Assembly (NCBI GenBank): GCA_029856295.1
Contig: JAHQWS010000191.1
Location: 1 to 5,059 of the forward strand
DNA: 5,059 bases
Direction of reading: 5' to 3'
Source of the DNA: Promethearchaeia archaeon
Lineage (GTDB): Archaea; Asgardarchaeota; Lokiarchaeia; Sigyniarchaeales; SOKP01
The number at the start of each line of letters is the position of its first letter. Position 1 is the first letter of the stretch. Made by a program: the position numbers and the translations under genes. The notes under the pieces were generated by a model. It had not been told where the DNA came from. It made no database searches and worked only from the letters and a program-made list of their open reading frames with translations. Shown one piece after another: positions 1 to 4,950 of this stretch.

Positions 1-1
1 G

Positions 2-1399
2 GCTGATATTGCCTATGATTTAGCATTTGAAAAATGTGGTGTGATTCGAGCTAAAACCATTGAGGATCTTTTTGATTATGGTGAAATCTTTCTTTATCAA
101 CCCATTCCAATAGAAAATTCATTTGCTATTATAACCAATGCAGGAGGACCTGGAATTGTGGCTACAGATGCATTTGAGGACGAAAACTTAAAATTTGCAG
201 AATTTTCCGAGAAAATTCTTCATAACTTGCGAGATAATTTACCATTAGAAGCATCTATTTTCAATCCAGTAGATATAGTAGGTGATGCTACTCCAGATCG
301 ATATGATTTTACTATCAAGACGATATTCGGTTTAAATAATTCAAATTTAGAAAATTCTTTCGAAAAAAATCAGATTACCTCTCAAGGGGCTTTGATTATA
401 GTCACACCTCAAGCACAGACAAAACCCTCAGAAGTTGCTAGACTAATATATAGTATTTCATCCAAGTATTTAACTAACAAACCAATTGTTTGTTCATTTA
501 TCGGAGAAAAATCCATAGCAGAGGGAAGAAAATATTTAAAAGACAATCATATCCCTTGCTATCATTTTCCCGATCGCGGGGCGCATTGTCTCAAAGCACT
601 GATAAATCATGGAGAATTTCTAAAAACTACACCATTAGATCAATTAGATATTCCAGAGTTTAATGTGCAAAAAGAAAGGGTTAAAGAAATATTTGAAATA
701 GCTCGAGAAGATGGGAGAACAGTACTTTTGAGTCATGAAACAAGTGAAATTTTCGAATGTTATGGTATTAGATCTCCTAAATCAAGATTAGCTAGAACTC
801 CTAGAGAAGCAATGATATTACAAGAAGAAGTTGCAAAAAAGACAATGAAAACTGTTATGAAGATAGTTAGCCCTCAAATCATTCATAAAACAGATGTGGG
901 AGGGATTGTATTAAATATCATTACACCCCAAGATGCGTTTGAAGCTTATATACAGATTATAGATAGCGTTAAGAAATACGGCGGTGGAATTGCTAAAATT
1001 TATGGAGTAGAGATTCAAGAAATGATTGATTTTAAAGCTGAAAAGAAAGTTAATGAAATAATTATAGGAATGTCAAGAGATCCTCAGTTCGGTCCAATGT
1101 TAATGATTGGTAGCGGAGGTATATATGCGAATTTCTTGAAAGATGTATCTTTTGCTTTAGCATATAAATTTACTGAAGAGGAAGCAAAAAAAATGCTCCA
1201 GAAAACGAAAATATATAGCCTTCTCGAAGGAGTTAGAGGAGAAAGCAGATCCGATATCAAAGCGATTATAGATGTATTATTAAGGCTTTCTCAATTAGTC
1301 AACGATTTCCCTGAGATCGTTGAGCTTGATATTAATCCGCTCTTATTATTTATTAATGGCTATAGTGCGGTAGATATTAAAATTACCATAACACGTTAA
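2..1399 (+). CDS. ADP-forming acyl-CoA synthetase (fused alpha/beta type), 3' part; 5' end off the left edge
   Basis: The frame is open from base 2, so the GTG at 41 is an internal valine and not a start; 465 residues are visible of a family of about 700. These cytoplasmic enzymes convert acyl-CoA, ADP and phosphate into free acid, CoA and ATP, conserving energy in fermenting archaea. Visible in order: the end of domain 2 (ADIAYDLAF, normally just after the SHTG segment holding the alpha-side phosphohistidine, so that His lies just outside); the CoA-ligase domain with NAGGPG at 137-154; then an ATP-grasp domain from about 660. The latter has SPQIIHKTDVGG with the beta-side histidine codon at 884-886, DPQFGP at 1079-1096, a GSGGIY loop at about 1109-1126, and ELDINPL at 1322-1342. 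All expected residues in view are intact. Subunits are separate in Pyrococcus but fused here. Acetate, branched-chain and aryl acids are all possible substrates; sequence alone does not decide. Family call very secure. Confidence 0.95.
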   Translation, partial: ADIAYDLAFEKCGVIRAKTIEDLFDYGEIFLYQPIPIENSFAIITNAGGPGIVATDAFEDENLKFAEFSEKILHNLRDNLPLEASIFNPVDIVGDATPDRYDFTIKTIFGLNNSNLENSFEKNQITSQGALIIVTPQAQTKPSEVARLIYSISSKYLTNKPIVCSFIGEKSIAEGRKYLKDNHIPCYHFPDRGAHCLKALINHGEFLKTTPLDQLDIPEFNVQKERVKEIFEIAREDGRTVLLSHETSEIFECYGIRSPKSRLARTPREAMILQEEVAKKTMKTVMKIVSPQIIHKTDVGGIVLNIITPQDAFEAYIQIIDSVKKYGGGIAKIYGVEIQEMIDFKAEKKVNEIIIGMSRDPQFGPMLMIGSGGIYANFLKDVSFALAYKFTEEEAKKMLQKTKIYSLLEGVRGESRSDIKAIIDVLLRLSQLVNDFPEIVELDINPLLLFINGYSAVDIKITITR

Positions 1400-1434
1400 A
1401 AAACTTTAAAAAATTTAAAATAAAAAATAAGCAA

Positions 1435-1442
1435 TTATAAAA
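1435..1442 (+). promoter_or_regulatory. Possible TATA box for the DRTGG gene
   Basis: TTATAAAA lies about 38 bases before the ATG at 1477. A start of transcription some 25 bases downstream would give a leader of roughly a dozen bases, which suits the absence of a clear Shine-Dalgarno sequence. The whole 77-base spacer (1400-1476) has only six G or C bases, so a TATA-like word is expected by chance, and read-through from the upstream gene is equally possible. Confidence 0.3.
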
Positions 1443-1476
1443 TAAAATTTGAAAAATATAAAAAAATGATGTAAAT

Positions 1477-2541
1477 ATGGTTAAACCAATATATTTATGT
1501 TCTCTACAAGAACGAGTTGGAAAAAGTCTCATCAGTTTAGGAATAATGCAAAAATTACAAAATGATGGTAAAAAAGTCGCCTATTTTAAGCCTGTTGGTA
1601 TTTCAAAATCTGCCTTTACTCAAAAAGCAGACCCAGATGTAGGTTTTATCTTAAATACAATTTTTACGACTTCAAAACCATATAATATTGTCTCACCAGT
1701 ATCAATACCAGATTGTTATTATGTTGACTTAATTGATGCGCTTAAAAAAGATGAACACATTGATAAAATAAAATCTGCCTATGAAGATATTTCGAGAGAG
1801 ATGGATTATGTGATAATAGAGGGTTCTCCAAGTATTAGAAAATTTATTAGAGTAGGATTGGACGATCTTAGTATTGCTCAAGCCATTGGAATTCGGGATT
1901 TAATATATATAGAAAAGGAATCGTCCGATAAATGCATAGATAATTTATTCTTTACTAAGAAATACTTTGATTACAGAGAAGTTAATTTTAAAGGAGTCAT
2001 CTTTAATAATATTGACTATGACTATATTGCAAGAATAAAAGAATTGGAGGCAAATCATATTAAAAGATATAACATCTCCGTTGTTGGTATTATTGAAAAA
2101 AGTATGGAACTATTTTCAGCTAGAGTTTCTGAAGTTTTGGAAGCAATTGGAGGCGAATTAATTAATGATGCGGCATCATCAGGGTTAGATAATAGAGTAG
2201 AAACATATATTATCGGAGCTATGAGTGCTCAAGCTGCTTTAAAATACTTACGGCAAATAAGGCGAGGAGCGGTAATAACTGGTGGGGATCGAACTGATTT
2301 AGCTTTAGCTGCATTAAATGAGGATGTATCTTGCCTAATTCTAACTGGGTTTATTCAACCCGATATTAAGCTTATAACAGCTGCTAATGAAAGAAATATT
2401 CCAATAATCCTAAGTCCCTCTGATACCTATACAACTATGAGAAACATGATGAGGTTAAAACCTGGAATTCAAGAAGATGAGATACGTTTAGTGCTAAAAA
2501 TAGTAGAAGAAGGTATAAATTGGGAAAATCTTCTAAAATAG
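1477..2541 (+). CDS. BioD-like P-loop / DRTGG domain protein (COG0857 type)
   Basis: A full-length (354 residues) member of the family that pairs a dethiobiotin-synthetase-like NTPase fold with a DRTGG domain; the same module forms the N-terminal part of some bacterial phosphotransacetylases. The P-loop is SLQERVGKS (residues 9-17) with BioD-type spacing and Ser in place of the first Gly. YFKPV (36-40) matches the BioD lysine motif, DYVIIEG (110-116) is the Walker-B-like strand, and GVIFNN (173-178) is a likely base-recognition loop. The DRTGG domain spans about 215-330, with GAMSAQAALKYL (247-258), ITGGDRTD (267-274) and SPSDTYTT (313-320). There is no phosphotransacetylase catalytic domain, so this is a stand-alone sensor or regulatory protein, not a Pta. 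The ATG at 1477 is the only sensible start, since the P-loop begins eight residues later; no strong ribosome binding site is visible. It sits 77 bases after the acyl-CoA synthetase on the same strand, suggesting shared acyl-CoA/acyl-phosphate metabolism. Its biochemical role is not settled by the sequence. Confidence 0.9.
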   Translation: MVKPIYLCSLQERVGKSLISLGIMQKLQNDGKKVAYFKPVGISKSAFTQKADPDVGFILNTIFTTSKPYNIVSPVSIPDCYYVDLIDALKKDEHIDKIKSAYEDISREMDYVIIEGSPSIRKFIRVGLDDLSIAQAIGIRDLIYIEKESSDKCIDNLFFTKKYFDYREVNFKGVIFNNIDYDYIARIKELEANHIKRYNISVVGIIEKSMELFSARVSEVLEAIGGELINDAASSGLDNRVETYIIGAMSAQAALKYLRQIRRGAVITGGDRTDLALAALNEDVSCLILTGFIQPDIKLITAANERNIPIILSPSDTYTTMRNMMRLKPGIQEDEIRLVLKIVEEGINWENLLK

Positions 2542-2543
2542 AA

Positions 2544-2562
2544 TTTTTTTCCCATATATGGG
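2544..2562 (+). terminator. T-tract plus 12-base perfect palindrome after the DRTGG gene
   Basis: Seven T residues (2544-2550) begin two bases after the stop codon and are followed at once by the perfect palindrome CCCATATATGGG (2551-2562). A T-tract alone can end transcription in archaea, so this probably terminates the operon. The order is opposite to a bacterial hairpin-then-T terminator; the palindrome may instead be a protein-binding site or chance. A second T7 run lies at 2652-2658. Confidence 0.45.
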
Positions 2563-2630
2563 TTCGTTAGTTTTAATAATCAATTCATTTTATATTAAAG
2601 TTTAGCGCTAGAGTTTTCATAACTTAGAAT

Positions 2631-2792
2631 TTACTTCGTGTTTGATTCATATTTTTTTCCTTTAAGTACATGTTCATATAAATTATTAACTATTGGTTTC
2701 ATTGCAGGGCAAGATCCCCGATTTCCCCTGTATTCTAAGAAAGTACAAGCAATAGAAAAAGAAGAGATTAAAATCCTCTCAATAATATGACT
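2631..2792 (-). pseudogene. Open frame with a protein-like, two-cysteine tail and no canonical start
   Basis: Between an in-frame TAA at 2793-2795 and the stop at 2631-2633 the minus strand is open for 53 codons. The last 38 residues look like genuine protein: CTFLEYRGNRGSCP, then a charged helix-like tail containing NNLYEHVLKGKK. The cysteines are 12 residues apart. No ATG, GTG or TTG occurs before the ATG at 2700-2702, which would yield only 23 residues and lose both cysteines. The first codons fall in a pyrimidine-rich tract (plus strand 2750-2775) that looks non-coding and could be the terminator of the neighbouring minus-strand gene. A TATA-like palindrome CTTTATAAAG lies at 2791-2800. 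It could be the remnant of a gene whose front was lost, a small protein with an unusual start, or a chance frame. I do not recognise the family. Confidence 0.3.
2705..2730. repeat. GC-rich imperfect hairpin
   Basis: CAGGG (2705-2709) pairs with CCCTG (2726-2730). Inside, AGATC and GATTT can form a second short helix (with one G-U pair in the plus-strand RNA) closed by a CCC loop. The local base composition is far richer in G and C than the surrounding spacer. It overlaps the minus-strand open frame at 2631-2792, where it encodes the segment around the second cysteine, so coding could explain the composition instead of RNA structure. Confidence 0.35.
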
Positions 2793-2821
2793 TTATAAAG
2801 CGCGAATTTAACCGAGATTCT

Positions 2822-3577
2822 TTATTCTTTTTTAAATGATGCTTTGAATTCTTTAAATTCTTGTAATAGTGTATTCAATTTAACTTCCATTTTTTCAATT
2901 CGTTCCAGCACATTCTTTATTATTTCATTGGTATTTGAACCAATTTCCTTTACTTGCTCTTCAAATATAAATTCCGGTTTTTTGATGGGTTTAGAAGGTT
3001 TTGACACTCGCGTTATTTTGCTTGGAGATGGTTTAATTTCCGGTTTTTGTGTTGTCTCTGAAATAGTAGTTTCAGCTTTAGGTTCTTGCGTTTTTTTAGG
3101 TATTTTCTCAGCTTTGGATTCAGTAATGGGTTTAGATTCCTGCTCAGCTCTATTCTCAGGAATAGCTTCGGGCGTTAATTTCAATTCTCCGATTTCAGAA
3201 TCATCCATTTGAAGGTCTATGATAATCTTATCAATAGGATTAAATTTTTTGTTTAAAATTTCCTGAAATTCTCTATTAAACTGATCTGTATCAGCATCCT
3301 GTCCAACTTTCCTTTGGTCTATTTCTTTTATGATTCTTGTCCTACTTCCTATAATTGTATCTCTTGCTTTATACCCATAGCCCTTAAGACCTTCTGCCTG
3401 TCTACTTGCTATTCTACGATCAACTAAACTCCGTTTAACACCATGCCATAACCATACGGCAGGTGTTAATTCCTCTAACAAAATTATCGACCGATCAGGT
3501 ACAAAAACCTCTCTGTTCCATTTAATTGGCTCAATCTCACCATCCTTTAATACGTTGAACATTAATGCGTATTTCAT
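2822..3577 (-). CDS. Three-part protein: globular N-terminal domain (possibly gelsolin-like), Pro/Lys/Glu linker, C-terminal coiled coil
   Basis: 251 residues; no signal peptide or membrane segment, so probably cytoplasmic. Residues 1-125 form a compact domain. The stretch from SIILLEEL (30-37) through VWLWHG (41-46) to an Arg-rich helix (48-65) has the layout of a gelsolin repeat: hydrophobic strand, short turn, V-W-x-W-x-G strand, then helix. This is my inference and other alpha/beta folds remain possible. Residues 136-202 are a disordered linker with 11 Pro and many Lys and Glu. Residues 220-248 form a clean coiled coil with I220, V223, I227, M230, L234, L237, F241, F244 and F248 in perfect 3-4 spacing, suggesting oligomerisation or partner binding. 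The ATG at 3575-3577 is preceded by GAGTGGT, a weak ribosome binding site. The gene converges on the DRTGG gene and diverges from the small paralogue pair. Coding status secure; function unknown. Confidence 0.85.
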   Translation of the reverse strand: MKYALMFNVLKDGEIEPIKWNREVFVPDRSIILLEELTPAVWLWHGVKRSLVDRRIASRQAEGLKGYGYKARDTIIGSRTRIIKEIDQRKVGQDADTDQFNREFQEILNKKFNPIDKIIIDLQMDDSEIGELKLTPEAIPENRAEQESKPITESKAEKIPKKTQEPKAETTISETTQKPEIKPSPSKITRVSKPSKPIKKPEFIFEEQVKEIGSNTNEIIKNVLERIEKMEVKLNTLLQEFKEFKASFKKE

Positions 3578-3582
3578 TGTAT

Positions 3583-3593
3583 TTTAACCACTC
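3583..3593 (-). promoter_or_regulatory. Weak ribosome binding site of the coiled-coil gene
   Basis: Read on the minus strand this is GAGTGGTTAAA, ending five bases before the ATG. GTGGT resembles the GTGAT half of the archaeal consensus GGAGGTGAT. The same nine bases GTGGTTAAA occur at the same distance before the gene at 4573. It supports the chosen start. Confidence 0.4.
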
Positions 3594-3717
3594 TTAATAG
3601 AATATATTATTTTCAAAATTTTACTTAAAATATCTATTCCATATTTAAAAATTTATTTTTATTGAGAGTATATTATAAATTAATATTTTGGATCAGACTC
3701 AAATTAATAGAAATATC

Positions 3718-3773
3718 AAATCTTGGAAAATTATCGAAATTGTTCATTTCGATACAAAGATTTTTCTTTTTTT
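3718..3773 (+). terminator. Long stem-loop followed by a T-rich run
   Basis: TATCGAAAT (3732-3740) and ATTTCGATA (3746-3754) are perfect complements around a five-base loop. Outside them AAATCTT (3718-3724) pairs perfectly with AAGATTT (3757-3763), with seven unpaired bases on the left and two on the right. T-rich sequence (3761-3773, one interrupting C) follows. The shape is that of an intrinsic terminator on the plus strand, yet no plus-strand gene lies just upstream. It may end an unrecognised small RNA, block read-through toward the next gene, or act as a leader structure. Confidence 0.45.
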
Positions 3774-3797
3774 AGCAAAAAACTATTACAAAGTCAT

Positions 3798-3908
3798 AAT
3801 TTGGGAAATAATTAGTAGGATCTGATCACCTTAAGTAGATGTTTTTTAAAATTCTTTTCATCAAATTCAAGGAAAAAATCATAATTAATAAAAGTTATTT
3901 CCCAATTT
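3798..3908. repeat. Inverted repeat with 16-base arms, 79 bases apart
   Basis: The left arm (3798-3813) and right arm (3893-3908) match as inverted copies at 14 of 16 positions, with a perfect 11-base core TTGGGAAATAA (3801-3811) and TTATTTCCCAA (3895-3905). The GGG/CCC in each core makes chance less likely than for a purely AT repeat. The interior holds no convincing gene. The right arm ends about 50 bases before the first start codon of the next gene, so the pair could be operators, a looped RNA, or the ends of a small relic element. Confidence 0.5.
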
Positions 3909-3960
3909 GGTAATATTGGTATTTAATCTGTCGTTATGATGCCACGTTTATTACTGAAAA

Positions 3961-4311
3961 ATGACAGATTTAAATAAAATTGTTCCTTTTTTAATCATAG
4001 AAAAGAAAATTTTTTCGAGGTTTTGTAAAAAAATGATAAAAAATGAACAAAAAAATGTTGATGATGCGTTTAGTTGTTATAATAATATTAGAGAATGCAT
4101 TTCAGGATTAAGTGAAATTTTGAATATAAATTTCCAGGAAAATAATATTTATCGTCAAATTGGGATCGACAACTTGAAAAACTTACATGAAAATGTAGTT
4201 GAAATTTTAAAGCACACGAGTGCGCCTCGCGAAGTTAGGATAAAACTAAGGGAAATAGAATACGATGAGCGAGAAGCCGAGAAAGAGTTTCCTTTTGAAG
4301 TAATGTTGTAA
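3961..4311 (+). CDS. Small helical protein of unknown function, paralogue of the next gene
   Basis: Unrecognised family. The frame gives 116 residues from the first ATG, which follows an in-frame TGA at 3955-3957 and has no ribosome binding site. A shorter start at 4033 (92 residues) is preceded by GAGGT at 4017-4021 and begins MIK, as does the paralogue at 4573, so it is the better-supported start. I keep the longer limits because nothing excludes them. Residues 34-100 align without gaps to residues 12-78 of the downstream protein at 22 of 67 positions, including G-L-x-E-I, I-N, N-x-I-Y, D-N-L-x-x-L-x-x-N and K-L-R-x-x-E. The pattern predicts three amphipathic helices, with no membrane segment in the shared core and no catalytic motif. 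The C-terminus is acidic (residues 98-113). An adaptor or small regulatory role is conceivable but unsupported. Confidence 0.75.
   Translation: MTDLNKIVPFLIIEKKIFSRFCKKMIKNEQKNVDDAFSCYNNIRECISGLSEILNINFQENNIYRQIGIDNLKNLHENVVEILKHTSAPREVRIKLREIEYDEREAEKEFPFEVML
4017..4021 (+). promoter_or_regulatory. Ribosome binding site supporting an internal start at 4033
   Basis: GAGGT matches five consecutive bases of the archaeal consensus GGAGGTGAT and ends 11 bases before the ATG at 4033-4035. The downstream paralogue has its GGTGG motif 10 bases before its start. The first ATG of this frame (3961) has no comparable motif, so this site bears directly on which start is used. Confidence 0.45.
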
Positions 4312-4515
4312 TATCACTTCTTCTTTTATATTTTAAATAAAAATAGTTTAATAAACATATATTTAAATCGCATATCATTTTTATAAGAATTCCTATAGGC
4401 TTAAATTAAGATGATAAATCTATGATTTTCAGTTCTTTGAAATTTAAGTTTTTATTTTTTTATTCATTAAATCTTTTTCGTTATGTCAAAACAGAATATC
4501 AAAATTTAATCCAAA

Positions 4516-4523
4516 TTTATAAA
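4516..4523 (+). promoter_or_regulatory. Archaeal TATA box of the second paralogue
   Basis: TTTATAAA is a near-consensus archaeal TATA element with A residues just upstream (AAA at 4513-4515). A transcription start about 25 bases downstream, near 4545, would give a leader of about 27 bases that just includes the ribosome binding site at 4558-4562. This suggests the second small gene is transcribed on its own and not only with the first. Confidence 0.6.
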
Positions 4524-4557
4524 GTCCCACTTTTTTTCATTAATTGAATATAAAAAA

Positions 4558-4562
4558 GGTGG
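4558..4562 (+). promoter_or_regulatory. Ribosome binding site of the second paralogue
   Basis: GGTGG within AAAGGTGGTT lies 10 bases before the ATG at 4573 and matches the GGTGA part of the archaeal consensus at four of five positions. It fixes the start of this gene. Confidence 0.6.
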
Positions 4563-4572
4563 TTAAAGGTAT

Positions 4573-4869
4573 ATGATTAAACCGAATACAACGATGGATA
4601 CAACAGATCAAGCAGTAAAAAACTTTGAGAATATCAAAAAATCCCTCAAGGGATTGTATGAGATTATGAGCATAAATATATCTCAGAATGATATATATTT
4701 TAAGTTAGCTTCAGATAATCTTATTGGACTTTATCATAATTTCTTAGATTTGATGTTAAATGAAAATGGAGCAAAGCACATTAAGAAAAAACTGAGAAGT
4801 TGTGAATTAGAGGCAGATATACCTATGGGAAATCTCACGATTAATGGAACAAAAAAGTTAAACTTTTAA
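4573..4869 (+). CDS. Small helical protein of unknown function, paralogue of the preceding gene
   Basis: 98 residues, family not recognised. The start is well supported by GGTGG ten bases upstream and a TATA box about 50 bases upstream. Residues 12-78 align without gaps to residues 34-100 of the upstream protein (22 identities of 67). Conserved positions include G27-L28, E30-I31, I34-N35, N39, I41-Y42, D48-N49-L50, L53, N56, and K73-L74-R75 with E78. Helices are likely at about 12-33, 38-64 and 67-80, followed by a short unrelated tail rich in Asn, Gly and Lys. There is one cysteine (77) and no obvious active site, signal peptide or membrane span. Having its own promoter, it may be controlled differently from its sibling. 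The retained core with diverged ends suggests an old duplication followed by specialisation. Confidence 0.8.
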   Translation: MIKPNTTMDTTDQAVKNFENIKKSLKGLYEIMSINISQNDIYFKLASDNLIGLYHNFLDLMLNENGAKHIKKKLRSCELEADIPMGNLTINGTKKLNF

Positions 4870-4950
4870 TGAGATAGCATTCCTAAAAAAAGCATCTTTA
4901 TTGTGATTTTCTTATTTTTCAAGAATATCTGATAATATACTTATTTGACA

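Larger units (their letters stand above)
3578..3960. other. Divergent intergenic region with two inverted repeats
   Basis: These 383 bases separate the minus-strand coiled-coil gene from the plus-strand small gene and should carry both promoters. TATA-like words are frequent (for example around 3601-3608 for the minus gene and 3920-3927 for the plus gene), but none stands out from the AT-rich background. Only very short open frames occur on either strand (24 codons at most from an ATG), and I accept none as a gene. Two inverted repeats, listed separately, are the strongest structure. A smaller pair of half-sites, CCAAT (3902-3906) and ATTGG (3915-3919), lies directly before the TATA-like word at 3920 and could be an operator. 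Confidence 0.6.
4312..4572. other. Spacer between the two paralogues
   Basis: 261 bases with no gene that I accept. T-rich stretches at about 4319-4336 and 4447-4461 could end transcription of the first small gene, the archaeal way. An eight-base palindrome CCTATAGG lies at 4392-4399. I found no third copy of the paralogous coding sequence here. The promoter and ribosome binding site of the second gene occupy the right end. Confidence 0.5.

Noticed and set aside
9..17. Ser in place of the first Gly of the P-loop in the DRTGG protein (residues 9-17 of that protein), considered as an inactivating change
   Set aside because: Members of this BioD-related family commonly carry Ser or Thr there, and the GKS core is intact.
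41..43. GTG as start of the acyl-CoA synthetase
   Set aside because: The frame is open to the left edge and the preceding 13 residues (ADIAYDLAFEKCG) match the family just before this point, so the GTG is internal.
2844..3212. 122-codon plus-strand open frame
   Set aside because: It is the reverse complement of the linker and coiled-coil region of the minus-strand gene. Its Ser/Phe/Leu-rich product is what Lys/Glu/Pro codons give when read backwards, and there is no ribosome binding site.
3673..3747. 24-codon minus-strand frame beginning MNNFDNFPRF
   Set aside because: Too short to distinguish from chance in AT-rich DNA, no ribosome binding site, and it starts inside the perfect stem-loop at 3732-3754.
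3824..3831. GATCACCT, identical to the core of the 16S rRNA 3' end
   Set aside because: Only eight bases match and the flanking sequence is unlike rRNA; treated as coincidence.
3839..3913. 24-codon plus-strand frame beginning MFFKILFIKF
   Set aside because: Low-complexity Phe/Ile/Lys composition expected from AT-rich sequence; no ribosome binding site; lies within the inverted repeat.
4190..4370. Minus-strand frame of about 47 codons running into the first paralogue
   Set aside because: Mostly antisense to an evidently coding region, with no ribosome binding site and no recognisable product.
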